This document shows positions 16,281-28,834 of a DNA stretch of 64,000 nucleotides, in pieces. Location of the stretch: contig NZ_JAKRMY010000009.1 in NCBI RefSeq assembly GCF_022346005.1, positions 61,634-125,633 of the forward strand, written 5' to 3'. Under the pieces are notes generated by a model, which made no database searches, had not been told where the DNA came from, and saw nothing but the letters and a program-made list of their open reading frames with translations. The DNA comes from Corynebacterium sp. ACRPS (lineage in GTDB: Bacteria > Actinomycetota > Actinomycetes > Mycobacteriales > Mycobacteriaceae). A program made the translations under genes and the position numbers. Numbering within the stretch: position 1 is the stretch's first letter; every line of letters starts with the position of its first letter.

Positions 16281-16973
16281 GTGGCGCCAACGATTTTGGT
16301 CGTGGATGATGATCCAGCGATCTCGGAAATGCTGACCATTGTCCTTGAATCTGAGGGACTAAACCCCGTCCCCGTCATGGATGGCAATGATGCCGTTCCT
16401 GCCTTCCGCGAGCATGAACCGGATCTCATCCTTTTGGACCTCATGCTGCCGGGCATGAATGGTGTGGATATCTGCCGCACCATCCGGCGCGAGTCCGCGG
16501 TGCCCATCGTCATGCTTACCGCCAAGACCGATACCGTGGACGTGGTCTTGGGGCTTGAATCCGGCGCGGATGATTACATCACCAAGCCCTTTAAACCGAA
16601 GGAACTCATCGCCCGCATTCGGGCGCGCCTGCGCCGCACCGACTCCGCGGAACCGGAAACCCTTGAGGTCGCTGATCTCATCATCGACGTGCCGGAGCAC
16701 ACGGTGCGCCGTACTGATGGCACCGAATTAAACCTGACCCCGCTGGAGTTCGATCTCCTGCTGGAAATGGCGCGCCACCCAGGGCAGGTGCATACCCGCG
16801 AGTCGCTGCTGGAATCCGTCTGGGGCTACCGCAATGCCTCCGATACTCGTTTGGTTAACGTGCACGTGCAGCGCCTGCGCGCCAAGATCGAGCACGATCC
16901 GGAAGATCCGCAGATCGTGCTGACCGTGCGCGGCGTGGGGTATAAGACCGGCAAGGCCGGTGCCGGGGAGTAA
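16281..16973 (+). CDS. mtrA: Response regulator MtrA
   Basis: OmpR/PhoB-type DNA-binding response regulator that controls cell-wall, septation and osmotic genes in actinobacteria. The receiver domain has VVDDDPAI, the phospho-acceptor Asp in DLILLDLMLPGMNG, MLTAKTD and the KPFKPKEL lysine. The winged helix follows with LTPLEFDLLLEMARHPGQVHTRESLLESVWGY and a VRGVGYKTG end. 230 residues. GTG start 16281 is 3 bases after the tmk stop. Confidence 0.97.
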   Translation: MAPTILVVDDDPAISEMLTIVLESEGLNPVPVMDGNDAVPAFREHEPDLILLDLMLPGMNGVDICRTIRRESAVPIVMLTAKTDTVDVVLGLESGADDYITKPFKPKELIARIRARLRRTDSAEPETLEVADLIIDVPEHTVRRTDGTELNLTPLEFDLLLEMARHPGQVHTRESLLESVWGYRNASDTRLVNVHVQRLRAKIEHDPEDPQIVLTVRGVGYKTGKAGAGE

Positions 16974-16997
16974 GGAAAAATCAGAATTCTGGACCGC

Positions 16998-18893
16998 GTG
17001 CGGCGCATTCGTGACGCCATAGTAGATACGCTGCGCACCTCATTGCAGGCGCGCGTTATCGGTATGATTGTGGTCGCCTCCTCGGTGGTCATGATTATCT
17101 TGGCCTACGCCTTGGTCTCCGTGCTGACCCAGCGGTTGGTATCCCAAAAAGAAGACGTGGCGCTGCAGGAGCTCGAGCGCGCCCGCACGGCGGTGGAGCA
17201 GCAAATCGATGCCACCAGTTCCGCCAACTCGGTGCAGGTGCGCATCAATTCCGCCCGCGCTTCTTTGGAGCAGCTCTCTGCGCAACAAGGCGATGCGCAG
17301 GCCGTGTATGAACCCGTCATCGTGGTGGAAAACCAAGATGGATCCATCACCACCTCGCCGGAGGATTTCCCGGTGCCGGAACAAATGCGGCAGATGGTGG
17401 GCCAAGACCAGATTGCGCAGCAGTATTACCCCGTCCCGCGCGGCAATGGCGATTACTATAACGCGCTCATGGTGGGCACACCCACCGATGCCGAGATTCC
17501 GAATTTGCAGGTCTACCTGGCCCTTTCTATGGAATCGGAAGAATCAACAATGGCGCTTATGCGCGGCCTGCTCTCTGCCGCCGGCGTGGTGGTCGTGGTC
17601 TTGCTGGTGGGCATTGCCTGGTTGGCAACCCAGCAGGTCATTACCCCGATTAAGTCCGCGTCCCGCATCGCCCAGCGCCTGGCTGCCGGCCACCTCAAGG
17701 AGCGCATGGCCGTGGATCGGGACGATGAGATGGGCCGGCTTGCCGCCTCCTTTAATAATATGGCGGATAAATTGTCCTCCCAGATTGCGCAGCTGGAGGA
17801 ATACGGCGATTTGCAGCGGCAGTTTACTTCCGATGTCTCCCATGAGCTGCGCACCCCCATTACCACCGTGCGCATGGCCGCAGACCTCATCGAATCTGAG
17901 GCCGATAGCCTGCCCGCGGGCGCGCAGCGCGCCTCGAAGCTCATGTCCAGGGAGCTGGACCGCTTCGAGGAGCTGCTCGCGGATCTGCTAGAGATTTCCC
18001 GCCACGATGCCGGCGTGGCGGACCTATCCACCACGGCCATTGACCTGCGCTCCTGCGTGGATGCCGCCTACCGCCAGGTTGAGCATTTGGCGCAGAAGCT
18101 CGACGTGGAGGTCGTTCGCAATATGCCGGATGAGCGGATTTCCATCCAGGCCGATTCGCGCCGCATCGAGCGCATTTTGCGCAACCTCTTGGCCAATGCC
18201 ATCGACCATTCTGAGGGCAATCCTGTGGTGATCGATATTGCCACCACGGATAAGGCCGTGGGTGTAGCCGTTACGGACCACGGCGTGGGCCTGAAACCCG
18301 GACAAGAAGAACTAGTATTCAACCGTTTCTGGCGCGCGGATTCTTCCCGCAAGCGCCACTCTGGCGGCACCGGGCTGGGCCTTGCCATCGCCCGCGAGGA
18401 CGCGGCCCTGCACGGCGGCACGCTCGATGCATTTGGCGTATTTGGCTACGGCTCCCGCTTCCGCCTCATCATCCCGCGAGAGCCGAATACCGAGATTGGT
18501 GAAGAGCCCATCTCCCGAGAGATTCCAGGCGCCCCGGGCACTGGTTCAGACGCCGCGCACGACGCGCTTGCCGATGCCCCAGCTACCGCCGACCCCAGCG
18601 GCGCAACCGGCGCCGCTGTTGGCGCCGCTGCCGACGCAGCTAGCGATGCCGACACCGGGCAAGCTGGTGCAGCGGAAGCTGGTGCAGCAGAAGACGAGGA
18701 CGAGGGCGGCGCCGGTGGGGCATCGCCAAGCAGCAGCTCGGTGGTAGGCCGCGGAATTGGCATCGACGATGACTCGGCGGAGGCGACCGAGGCGGATGGT
18801 GACGGAATCCTGTGGCCTTCTGAACGCAACCGTGGGGCCGCCTCGCCCGAGGGGCGCTCCTATAAGGCGCCGGATTTTAAGGGGGATAAATAA
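16998..18893 (+). CDS. mtrB: Sensor histidine kinase MtrB
   Basis: Membrane kinase partner of MtrA. Order: TM1 near residues 16-38, an extracytoplasmic domain, TM2 around 190-212, HAMP, then the H-box FTSDVSHELRTPITTVR, N-box NLLANAIDHS, and G-boxes DHGVGLK and GGTGLGLAIA. After the kinase core come about 130 residues rich in Ala, Asp, Glu and Gly, longer than usual. GTG 16998 is 21 bases past AAGGA at 16972-16976; CTG 16989 in frame would be better spaced, so the start is uncertain by three codons. Cotranscribed with mtrA and lpqB. Confidence 0.95.
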   Translation: MRRIRDAIVDTLRTSLQARVIGMIVVASSVVMIILAYALVSVLTQRLVSQKEDVALQELERARTAVEQQIDATSSANSVQVRINSARASLEQLSAQQGDAQAVYEPVIVVENQDGSITTSPEDFPVPEQMRQMVGQDQIAQQYYPVPRGNGDYYNALMVGTPTDAEIPNLQVYLALSMESEESTMALMRGLLSAAGVVVVVLLVGIAWLATQQVITPIKSASRIAQRLAAGHLKERMAVDRDDEMGRLAASFNNMADKLSSQIAQLEEYGDLQRQFTSDVSHELRTPITTVRMAADLIESEADSLPAGAQRASKLMSRELDRFEELLADLLEISRHDAGVADLSTTAIDLRSCVDAAYRQVEHLAQKLDVEVVRNMPDERISIQADSRRIERILRNLLANAIDHSEGNPVVIDIATTDKAVGVAVTDHGVGLKPGQEELVFNRFWRADSSRKRHSGGTGLGLAIAREDAALHGGTLDAFGVFGYGSRFRLIIPREPNTEIGEEPISREIPGAPGTGSDAAHDALADAPATADPSGATGAAVGAAADAASDADTGQAGAAEAGAAEDEDEGGAGGASPSSSSVVGRGIGIDDDSAEATEADGDGILWPSERNRGAASPEGRSYKAPDFKGDK

Positions 18894-20639
18894 ATGAATT
18901 CGGTCATTATGAAGGGAATATGGCGGCGGCACACCGCCGTGGGCGCGGTGGTGGCGCTGTGCTTTGTTACCGGCTGCTCAACCTTGCCGCACGATACGAG
19001 CCCCCAGGTCGTGGGTACCTACCACAAACAGGCCGATGGCCCGGAAGAGGTCATTGCCCCTGAGGCGGGGGCGGACCCGGACCTTACCCTGCGCGATTTT
19101 TATCGCGCCGCGGCCGTTCCAACCAATGACCACGATGCCGCTCGCGGGTTCCTCACGAATAACGCCCGCGGGGCCTGGGATGCCTCAGGCGATGTCATGG
19201 TGGTCGATAGCCTGGATATCGTGACCGCGCCCGATAAGAAACAGAATACGGCGGCGGATGCGCGCTCCTTCAATGTGCGCGGCACCATCATTGGACGCCT
19301 CAAATCCGGCGGGGCCTATGTGCCAGAAAATGAGAGCTACGAAGCTACCATCGACATGAAAATGGTAGATGACCAGTGGCTCGTTGATAGTCTGCCGGCC
19401 GGGCTGGTTATCGAGCGTAATGAGCTGCGCAATCATTACACCCCGCAATCGCTCTACTTTTATAAACAAACCGATGACGTCCTCGCCCCGGACCGCCGGT
19501 GGCTGTATAAGGGCAGCGAGGAATCCGAGTCCACGCTGATCACCCTCTTGATGGAAGGCCCATCTAGCAGCATCGCCCCGGCCACCCGCCGGGCGGCGGA
19601 TGAAAAGGTCACCTTCGCTGGCTACGACAACGAAAACGGCTACCAGTTCGAGGGCTTGTCAGACTTGGATGAAAATGACCGCACCCGCTTTGCGGCGCAA
19701 TTGGTCTGGACGCTTTCTGATGCCGGGCATATCGGCCCCTTCAAGGTTAAGGCCGATGGCAGCAATCTGGTAGAAGGCATGGACACCGTCAGCGTGGATG
19801 ATTTTGCTGACTATAACCCCAAGGTAAACAGTAATTCCCTGTCCACGCTGTACGCCTTGAATGAGGGCAACGTGCTGGAGGTCGATAGCGGGGTGGCCGA
19901 GCCGGTTAAGGGCTCTTTGGGCTCGAGCGGCAATGTGCAATCGGTCGATGTCACCGAATCCGGCATGATTGCGGCGGTCAGCCGGAAGCCTAGCGGTGAC
20001 TTCAAGCTGCAGATGGGCGAAATCGGCGCCGCGTTGCAGGATTCGGTCGAAGGTAAGACGCTGGCGCGGCCCACCTTTGAATATAACGGGCAAGCCGTGT
20101 GGACGGTGGTCGATGGAGACCGCATCGTGCGCGTCGTGCGCTCCAAGACCACCGGACGGATTTCAGAATCCGAGGTCGATGCGCGCAGCATCGACGATAT
20201 CGAGGGAGAAATCTCCGTTATCCGCCTCTCCCATAGCGGCGCACGCGCGGCGATGATCATCGATGGCCACGTCTACATCGCCGCGGTGGCCCAATCCAGC
20301 AGCGGCGATAAGCGCATCGTCAACGCCCGCGAGGTGGGCCCTGAGGTCTCTGGTTCAGCATTATCGCTGGATTGGAATAACGATGGTTCGCTCATCGTCG
20401 GTACGTCCTCTGGGCAGTCGCCGGTATGGCGCATCGAGCAGGATGGTTCCTCGGCCTCTACCATGCCGACGGGTAATATCACCGCCCCGGTAGTCGCGGT
20501 GGCTACCTCGCCATCGAAGCTTTATATTACGGATTCCCATGCCATGCTGGAGCTTCCCGCCACGGTGGTCGATGAGGTGAACTGGCGCGAGGTGCCTGGC
20601 CTGCAGGGTCGGCGCTCTTCGCCTATCGTGTCTAGCTAA
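18894..20639 (+). CDS. lpqB: Lipoprotein LpqB, MtrAB-associated
   Basis: Secreted lipoprotein that in mycobacteria binds the MtrB sensor domain and tunes MtrA activity. The signal peptide ends in a lipobox FVTGC with lipidated Cys28. A GerMN-like domain follows (LLMEGPSSSIAPATRRAADEKVTFAG), then a beta-propeller-like C-terminal half. 581 residues. ATG 18894 directly follows the mtrB stop; ATG 18909 (MKGIWRRH) is an equally good start for the signal peptide. Confidence 0.94.
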   Translation: MNSVIMKGIWRRHTAVGAVVALCFVTGCSTLPHDTSPQVVGTYHKQADGPEEVIAPEAGADPDLTLRDFYRAAAVPTNDHDAARGFLTNNARGAWDASGDVMVVDSLDIVTAPDKKQNTAADARSFNVRGTIIGRLKSGGAYVPENESYEATIDMKMVDDQWLVDSLPAGLVIERNELRNHYTPQSLYFYKQTDDVLAPDRRWLYKGSEESESTLITLLMEGPSSSIAPATRRAADEKVTFAGYDNENGYQFEGLSDLDENDRTRFAAQLVWTLSDAGHIGPFKVKADGSNLVEGMDTVSVDDFADYNPKVNSNSLSTLYALNEGNVLEVDSGVAEPVKGSLGSSGNVQSVDVTESGMIAAVSRKPSGDFKLQMGEIGAALQDSVEGKTLARPTFEYNGQAVWTVVDGDRIVRVVRSKTTGRISESEVDARSIDDIEGEISVIRLSHSGARAAMIIDGHVYIAAVAQSSSGDKRIVNAREVGPEVSGSALSLDWNNDGSLIVGTSSGQSPVWRIEQDGSSASTMPTGNITAPVVAVATSPSKLYITDSHAMLELPATVVDEVNWREVPGLQGRRSSPIVSS

Positions 20640-20673
20640 GAGGCGGCCGCGCTGGGCGACGCTGCCGCAGAGG

Positions 20674-21333
20674 ATGTTTCGGGGGATGGGGTGGTGTCGC
20701 GCCGTGAGCGTGCGAGAGCTGATTTTTCCGCGTGCGTGTGCCGGGTGCCGCGCGCCCGGCCACGTCTTATGCCCGCAGTGCCGGGAGCACCTGCGCCAGC
20801 CGCCTTACCTGGTAAGCCGGCCGCGGCTGCTCAGGGCACCGGTATTTGCCCTAGGGTCCTATTCCGATATTCGCCGCATCATCATCATCAGCATGAAGGA
20901 ACAAGGCAATAGGGAAGTGCGCGATTATATAGGTGCGGTGGTTGCCGCGGGCGTGGCGCACTTGGCCGCCCGTGGCGAGATTCCCCGCGAGCTGTGCCTG
21001 GTGCCGGCCCCTACGCGGCGCCGCTCGGCGCGCATGCGCGGCGGTGATCCCGTGACGGCCATGTGTCAAGGTGCGGCGCGCCGACAGCAGGGGCTGCGGG
21101 TGCGCGAGGCGCTTGTCATGGGCGCGGATACGGCGGATCAATCTGAGCTCAATGCGCAGGATAGGTGGGCGAACCTGCAGGGGCGCGTGGGGGTTGGCGC
21201 CCCGGTGGGCGGTGAGCAGGCGCTGCTTGTCGATGACGTTATAACCACCGGCGCCACCCTCGCGGCCAGCATGGCGGCCCTGCGCGCCGCCGGCGCCACG
21301 GTCTATGGGGCGTTGGCTTTTGCCGATGCTTAA
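20674..21333 (+). CDS. ComF-like phosphoribosyltransferase-family protein
   Basis: Double-zinc-ribbon plus PRTase architecture: two C-x2-C pairs near the N-terminus (CAGC, CPQC), then a type I PRTase fold ending in LLVDDVITTGATLAAS, the PRPP loop. 219 residues. ComF proteins support DNA uptake in competent bacteria; in actinobacteria the role is unknown. Corresponds by position to Rv3242c. Start is uncertain: ATG 20674 is given, but GTG 20704 or 20710 would also keep the whole domain. Confidence 0.85.
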   Translation: MFRGMGWCRAVSVRELIFPRACAGCRAPGHVLCPQCREHLRQPPYLVSRPRLLRAPVFALGSYSDIRRIIIISMKEQGNREVRDYIGAVVAAGVAHLAARGEIPRELCLVPAPTRRRSARMRGGDPVTAMCQGAARRQQGLRVREALVMGADTADQSELNAQDRWANLQGRVGVGAPVGGEQALLVDDVITTGATLAASMAALRAAGATVYGALAFADA

Positions 21334-21469
21334 GGCACATCACATAGTGGGGTGTACGGTGTTACCCCCTAATGCCATCAGGTCATAACCACTGGTATTA
21401 TTAGAGGTGTCACAGAGGAACAGTTACTGTGATTGTTTCTAGTCCCCACAACCAAAGGGAGGCATCTCA

Positions 21470-22114
21470 ATGTCCCAGCCAAACAAAGCTCAGGTAACGA
21501 TTACGGGCCGTAACGTTGATGTACCGGAACACTTCCAGGAGCGCGTCAACGACAAGCTGGCAAAGATTGAACGCCTTGATCCCACACTGACCTTCTTCCA
21601 CGTGGAATTGCAGCACGAGCCAAACCCACGCCGCGAAGCAGAGTCCGACCGCATCCAGATCACCGCAACCGGCAAGGGCCACATCGCCCGCGCAGAGGCT
21701 AAGGAAGACTCCTTCTACGCAGCGCTGGAAACCGCGATGGGGAAGATGGAACGTTCCCTGCGGAAGGTGAAGGTGCGCCGTGAATACGTCAAGGGCGGTC
21801 ACCGCGCACAGAAGGGCACCGGCGAAATCGCCGCAGAGATGGTTGCGGAGGCAGAAGCACAGCGCGCCAAGGAAGAGCGCTTGGTCGATCCTTATGCCGA
21901 GACCGTCGAGGACGTTCGCCCCGGCCAGATCGTGCGCACCAAGGAGCACCCGGCCACCCCGATGAGCGTGGACGATGCCTTGAGCGAGATGGAGCTGGTT
22001 GGCCACGATTTCTTCCTCTTCGTCAACGAGGAAAACAACAAGCCTTCCGTGGTTTACCGCCGCCACGCTTTCGACTACGGCATCATCTCCTTGTCTGAGG
22101 ATGCAGAGGGCTAG
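21470..22114 (+). CDS. hpf: Ribosome hibernation promoting factor, long form
   Basis: Stabilises idle ribosomes, forming dimers through its C-terminal domain. N-terminal HPF/YfiA domain (VTITGRNVDVPEHFQERVNDKLAKIERLDP), a charged linker, and a C-terminal domain with MSVDDALSEMELVGHDFFLFVNEENNKPSVVYRRHAFDYGIISL split across its usual motifs. 214 residues. The ribosome site AAAGGGAGG is strong. The leader has a possible hairpin, TCACAG (21410-21415) with CTGTGA (21427-21432), just after a TATTAT -10-like box. Confidence 0.95.
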   Translation: MSQPNKAQVTITGRNVDVPEHFQERVNDKLAKIERLDPTLTFFHVELQHEPNPRREAESDRIQITATGKGHIARAEAKEDSFYAALETAMGKMERSLRKVKVRREYVKGGHRAQKGTGEIAAEMVAEAEAQRAKEERLVDPYAETVEDVRPGQIVRTKEHPATPMSVDDALSEMELVGHDFFLFVNEENNKPSVVYRRHAFDYGIISLSEDAEG

Positions 22115-22149
22115 AATCCCTCGTGCCCGGCTAGGGCGTTAAGTTTCTT

Positions 22150-22206
22150 CACCCCCTTCCTGCCCATCGCGCTATTGCTCGATGAGGCGGGGAGGGGGTG
22201 ATTTGT
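22150..22206 (+). terminator. Terminator between hpf and secA
   Basis: CACCCCCTTCC (22150-22160) pairs with GGGAGGGGGTG (22190-22200) with one wobble. An inner CATCG/CGATG stem continues the hairpin, followed by ATTTGT. Confidence 0.8.
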
Positions 22207-22350
22207 CATGCTGTGAGTTATCCATTTTCTTAGTGTGTTTAGTGTGAAATCACTATCGTTTAAGGGCGGGTGGAAGGCGACAAGGGCAGTGGCGTGAGTA
22301 CAATTGCGGGAAGTTAACTAATGTGTCGCGACAAGAAGGACTAACGAATA

Positions 22351-24936
<2,586 letters not shown>

Positions 24937-24954
24937 CGCTTCAACGTCCTATCA

Positions 24955-25014
24955 CGCCCCTTCCTCTTCCTCCCCGTCCTTGCGCGGTGGGGAAGCGGGA
25001 GGGGCGCTGTTAGT
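24955..25014. terminator. Bidirectional terminator after secA
   Basis: A long stem joins 24955-24973 with 24989-25006 (CGCCCC with GGGGCG at the base, CTTCC with GGAAG inside, one T/C mismatch), followed by TGTTAGTTTT. It lies between convergent secA and the Rv3235-family gene. Confidence 0.85.
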
Positions 25015-25015
25015 T

Positions 25016-25399
25016 TTAGAGCAGCCGAAACGAGCGTAGCCCTTGGTCAGTGGCGGAGCCGGTAAAGGCGTGGCGGTGAGTGCCGATGACCGCGGAACCG
25101 AAGTATTCGCCGTTGGGTCGCGCGTGCAGGCTGGTAAGGCGCAAGGCATCGGTGTCATAGGGGCTTTCCCGGCGGTGCACCCAGGAGCCAATGTGCAGGC
25201 GGATGGAATCCGAAAAGCGCGGGGAATTGAGGTGGGCAATGGGGCGGTAGCCGGCGGCGACCTCAAGGATGAAGACGACCCAGGCTTGGATATGGTGCTG
25301 GGCGGCAACCTCGGCCGTTGTGGGGAGGCGGCCGTAATGGATGCGGTGCGGGGCGATATACAGCTTGAGGTGAGAGTAGCCGGGAATGGGCTCATACAT
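25016..25399 (-). CDS. Rv3235-family protein
   Basis: 127 residues. The body QAWVVFILEVAAGYRPIAHL followed by a HARPNGEYFGSAVIGTHRHAF segment matches the actinobacterial Rv3235 family, which has no known function. The fold resembles a small alpha-beta domain also seen near secA genes. No signal peptide or membrane segment. AGGAG is 12 bases before ATG 25399, a little far. An overlapping longer frame (24952-25395) runs through the terminator and is rejected. Confidence 0.75.
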   Translation of the reverse strand: MYEPIPGYSHLKLYIAPHRIHYGRLPTTAEVAAQHHIQAWVVFILEVAAGYRPIAHLNSPRFSDSIRLHIGSWVHRRESPYDTDALRLTSLHARPNGEYFGSAVIGTHRHAFTGSATDQGLRSFRLL

Positions 25400-25575
25400 G
25401 GTGAAATGAGTGCTCCTGCGAAAAAGGCAGGAGGCGAACGCGTGATAATTATCTCATGGGGGCGCTGCGCGCGCTATTTCTGGCAGTTTCCTGTATGAGG
25501 CGGGCGAGAATATAAGCGCAGTTCGCTATACTTTCGGGAGTTACAAAGTATTCGTGTACTGAAGGATTAAAAATT

Positions 25576-25986
25576 ATGCGTGGTCTCATCGTTGACTATG
25601 TCGGCGTCCTCGATGGCGCTGAAGAGGACAATCGCCGCTGGAAGGCTCTGCTATCTGCGGCGAAGGCAAATGGTGCCGCAACCGCTATCTTGTCTAATGA
25701 CCCGGGCGGCTCTGGCGCTGAGCACATTCGCGAGTGGGAATACCGCGGCAACGTCGATGCCGTGGTGTTGTCTGGCGAAATCGGGGCGGAAAAGCCGGAG
25801 GTTGCGGCTTTCCAGGCGGCTGCCGATGCCCTCGAGCTGCCCTTGAGCGATTGTGTCATGGTCGACGATTCGATCCTCAACGTGCGCGCCGCTGTCGATG
25901 CCGGGATGATCGGTTTCTTATACACCAGCTTCGATCGCGTGTCTGTAGAAATTCAAGCCGTATTCGATATTGAAGGGGAATTTTAG
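25576..25986 (+). CDS. HAD-superfamily hydrolase, small
   Basis: 136 residues. Motif I is LIVDYVGVL, with the nucleophile Asp7 and Val in place of the second Asp, as in HAD enzymes with a D-x-x-G-V start. Motif II is ILSND, motif III has Lys in AEKPEV, and motif IV is MVDDSILN. There is almost no cap domain. Substrate unknown. AAGGA precedes ATG 25576, and a TATACT -10-like box lies at 25527-25532. The stop overlaps the next gene by one base. Confidence 0.85.
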   Translation: MRGLIVDYVGVLDGAEEDNRRWKALLSAAKANGAATAILSNDPGGSGAEHIREWEYRGNVDAVVLSGEIGAEKPEVAAFQAAADALELPLSDCVMVDDSILNVRAAVDAGMIGFLYTSFDRVSVEIQAVFDIEGEF

Positions 25987-26501
25987 TGGCTCAAGCCCGC
26001 GTCTATATTCCGGCGACCTATGCCATGCTGGCGGAGCTCGCTGAGACCGGAACGCTCGCGGCGCGCTCCGGGTGGGGATTCATGGTGACCCCAGCCCTGC
26101 GCGATTTTTATACCGCAGGCGATGAAGAAGAGATTGCCTACTCCGCCTTCCTCGAGGCCTCCATGGCTTCGCTGCGCCTGTTGACCATTGGAGACGAGGA
26201 GAAGTTCCCGCACCGGCGCGTGGTCATTTCCATCGACGTTGATGACACGGCGGTCACCCCGCGCCCGGATATGGGCGAGCCGGTGGTGGAACTTCAGCCA
26301 GCGCAGTTTGGCACGGATAGCCTCGCCGCCATTCACGTGGATATCGAAGAATCCGAAGAGGCAACCGCCAAGGCCATCGAGGCCATCGATTCCGCGGACC
26401 TCGGCGATGAGGACGCGGAGCTCGCGGTAGGTGATGCCCTGGATAACTTCATGGCCTTCTACCACCCCACGGAGCTGCCCTTCCTCGTGGAATTGCTCTA
26501 G
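25986..26501 (+). CDS. DUF6912-family protein
   Basis: 171 residues. The N-terminal RVYIPATYAMLAELAETG and VTPALRDFYTAGDEEEIAY segments fit DUF6912, an actinobacterial family of unknown function usually beside this HAD gene. Very acidic, no membrane segment. GTG 25986 overlaps the previous stop (TAGTG), which implies translational coupling. Confidence 0.8.
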   Translation: MAQARVYIPATYAMLAELAETGTLAARSGWGFMVTPALRDFYTAGDEEEIAYSAFLEASMASLRLLTIGDEEKFPHRRVVISIDVDDTAVTPRPDMGEPVVELQPAQFGTDSLAAIHVDIEESEEATAKAIEAIDSADLGDEDAELAVGDALDNFMAFYHPTELPFLVELL

Positions 26502-26507
26502 GCCGCG

Positions 26508-27542
26508 CTAGTTTTCCCACTCCACGTTGGTGCGCAGGGCTTGCAGCAGCCCGCGTACCGCATCGCGCCGGCGGGCGGTAGCGGTGCCCTCGGGAATGAT
26601 TTCTGGATCATCGAGCCCGCACTCGGGATCCGCCGGTGGCCCCGCGTGCGTACAGCCGCGCGGGCATTCCTCAATGGCCGCGGCGAGGTCCTCGAAAACG
26701 CCAAGGACGGTATCCGCGTCCACATGCGCCAGCCCGAAGGAGCGAATGCCCGGCGTATCGATGATCCAGCCGCCCTGAGATTCGGCGCCTGGAGCGTCGG
26801 TGGGCAAGGGGAGGGCCACCGATTGCGTCGAGGTATGCCGGCCCTTGCCGATGCCCGATACTTCCCCCGTTTCCCTTTCTGCATCTGGAACCAGGCGGTT
26901 GACCAGCGTGGACTTGCCTACCCCGGAATGCCCGATGAGCGCGGTAATATGGCCATCTACTTGCGCGCGCACGGCATCTAGGCCATCCTCGACTCCGGCT
27001 TCGACCACCGTGACATCTAGGTCGGCGAATTCTTCTGCAAACGGCGTTGGGTCTGCAAGATCCGTCTTGGTCAGGCACAGGATGGGGTGGAGGTTGCCCA
27101 CGAATGCGGCAATCAAGGCGCGCTCGACAAAGCCTGATCGCGGGGGAGGGTCTGCCACGGCAGAAACGATCAGCAATTGATCGGCATTGGCCACCACGAT
27201 GCGCTCATACGGATCCGTGTCATCGGCGGTGCGGCGCAGCACGGAGGTGCGATCCGCCAGCTTGACGATGCGCGCCAGCGTGTCCTTCGCACCAGAGGTA
27301 TCACCAACCACGCCGACGCGGTCACCGACCTCGATGGCGGTGCGGCCCAGCTCGCGGGCGCGCATGGCGGTGACGTGGGGGCCATCGTCAAGCGCGACGC
27401 CCCACCGCCCGCGGTCCTTGGTGATTACCATGCCGTATTTGGCATTTTTGTGCTTGGGCCGATCCTTGGTGCGCGGGCGCGAGCCCTTGCCGGGGCGCAC
27501 GCGCACATCAGATTCATCAAAGGAACCGAAACGTCTAGCCAT
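26508..27542 (-). CDS. rsgA: Ribosome small-subunit GTPase RsgA
   Basis: Circularly permuted GTPase that helps mature the 30S subunit. Order: an OB-fold N-terminus, G4 (LTKTDL), G1 P-loop ([15 protein letters not shown]), G2 (GKGRHTSTQ), G3 ([10 protein letters not shown]) and a C-terminal zinc site (CPRGCTHAG and later Cys). 344 residues from ATG 27542, where [13 protein letters not shown] starts. The upstream open frame to 27629 overlaps aroA and is discarded. Its start overlaps the aroA stop by 8 bases. Confidence 0.94.
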   Translation of the reverse strand: MARRFGSFDESDVRVRPGKGSRPRTKDRPKHKNAKYGMVITKDRGRWGVALDDGPHVTAMRARELGRTAIEVGDRVGVVGDTSGAKDTLARIVKLADRTSVLRRTADDTDPYERIVVANADQLLIVSAVADPPPRSGFVERALIAAFVGNLHPILCLTKTDLADPTPFAEEFADLDVTVVEAGVEDGLDAVRAQVDGHITALIGHSGVGKSTLVNRLVPDAERETGEVSGIGKGRHTSTQSVALPLPTDAPGAESQGGWIIDTPGIRSFGLAHVDADTVLGVFEDLAAAIEECPRGCTHAGPPADPECGLDDPEIIPEGTATARRRDAVRGLLQALRTNVEWEN

Positions 27543-28815
27543 GTAAATCCTGTTGGTCGGGGTGCAGCATCGTCTCCCACATGCGGGCCAAGCCGGGCAA
27601 GGTCTTGGAAGTGGTGGAAATATCCTCAATCTGGATACCAGGGACTTTCAAACCCAGAATGGCACCGGCGGTGGCCATGCGGTGATCGGCGTAGCAGGGC
27701 CAATCGCCGCCGTGGAGTTCGACGGGTTCGATCACCAGGCCATCGTCAAGCTCGGTGACCCTGCCGCCCAGCGCATTGATATTCGCCGCGAGCGCCTGCA
27801 AACGGTCGGTCTCGTGGCCGCGCAGGTGGGCAATGCCCGTGAGCCGGGACGGCGTTTCTGCGAGCGCGCACAGGGCCGCAACGGTGGGGGTAAGCTCCCC
27901 GATATCGCCCATGTTGCGCTCGATGCCCTGCAACCTTCCCGCCGGGTTGCCCTCTGCTGTGACGTTGTTGTGCTCCTGGGTTACCATCACGCCCATATCC
28001 AGCAGGATCTGGCGGATGGCATCGCCCGGCTGGGTGGTATTCGCCGGCCAATTCTTGATGGTCAGGCGCCCGCCGGTGACCGCCGCTGCGGCGAGGAACG
28101 GCGTGGCATTGGAGAGATCCGGCTCGATGAACCATTCGCGGCCGGCGATGGGGCCGGGGTGCACCGTCCACGTGGTGCCATCCGAATCCACGCGCACGCC
28201 CGCCTGGCGCAGCATGCCCACCGTCATTTCCACGTGCGGCATAGATGGCAGCTGGCCGCCCTCGTGGGTGAGCTGGATGCCCTGGGAAAAGCGCGCCCCG
28301 CTCAGCAGCAGGCCGGAGACGAACTGGGAAGAACCAGAAGCATCGATGGTGACTTTGCCGCCTTCTGGCACGCCGTTGGAGGACACCGTAAAGGGAAGGC
28401 TACCTCCTTCCACATCGACGCCGAGGCTGCGCAGCGCATCCAGCGTCGTGGACATGGGGCGGTTATAGGCCTGCTTATCGCCATCGACGCGCACCGGGCC
28501 ATCCGCCAGCGCTGCGACCGGCGGCACAAAGCGCATCACGGTGCCGGCCAGCCCGCAATCCACCCTGGCACCGTGCAGCTTCCCAGGCTGGACGTGGATA
28601 TTGGCGCCGTCATGGGTGAAGCGAACCCCCATGGCACTGAGTGCGTCCTCCATCAGTTGCGTATCGCGCGATACCAGCGGGGCGTGCAGGATGGACGGGG
28701 AATCAGCCAGCGCGGCCAGGATGAAGGCGCGATTGGTAATCGATTTCGATCCTGGCACCTGGTGTTCCCCCGTAACGGGGCTGGTAGCCAGCGGGGCGGT
28801 CCAAGGTTGAGACAT
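27535..28815 (-). CDS. aroA: 3-phosphoshikimate 1-carboxyvinyltransferase (EPSP synthase)
   Basis: Joins shikimate-3-phosphate and phosphoenolpyruvate in aromatic amino acid synthesis. Signatures: [19 protein letters not shown] near the N-terminus, [19 protein letters not shown], and [17 protein letters not shown] near the C-terminus. 426 residues from ATG 28815; ATG 28824 (MDTMSQPW) is a close alternative. The longer frame to 28947 overlaps the divergent SRAP gene and is rejected. Operon with rsgA. Confidence 0.94.
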   Translation of the reverse strand: MSQPWTAPLATSPVTGEHQVPGSKSITNRAFILAALADSPSILHAPLVSRDTQLMEDALSAMGVRFTHDGANIHVQPGKLHGARVDCGLAGTVMRFVPPVAALADGPVRVDGDKQAYNRPMSTTLDALRSLGVDVEGGSLPFTVSSNGVPEGGKVTIDASGSSQFVSGLLLSGARFSQGIQLTHEGGQLPSMPHVEMTVGMLRQAGVRVDSDGTTWTVHPGPIAGREWFIEPDLSNATPFLAAAAVTGGRLTIKNWPANTTQPGDAIRQILLDMGVMVTQEHNNVTAEGNPAGRLQGIERNMGDIGELTPTVAALCALAETPSRLTGIAHLRGHETDRLQALAANINALGGRVTELDDGLVIEPVELHGGDWPCYADHRMATAGAILGLKVPGIQIEDISTTSKTLPGLARMWETMLHPDQQDLHG

Positions 28816-28834
28816 AGTGTCCATAATAGAGGCC

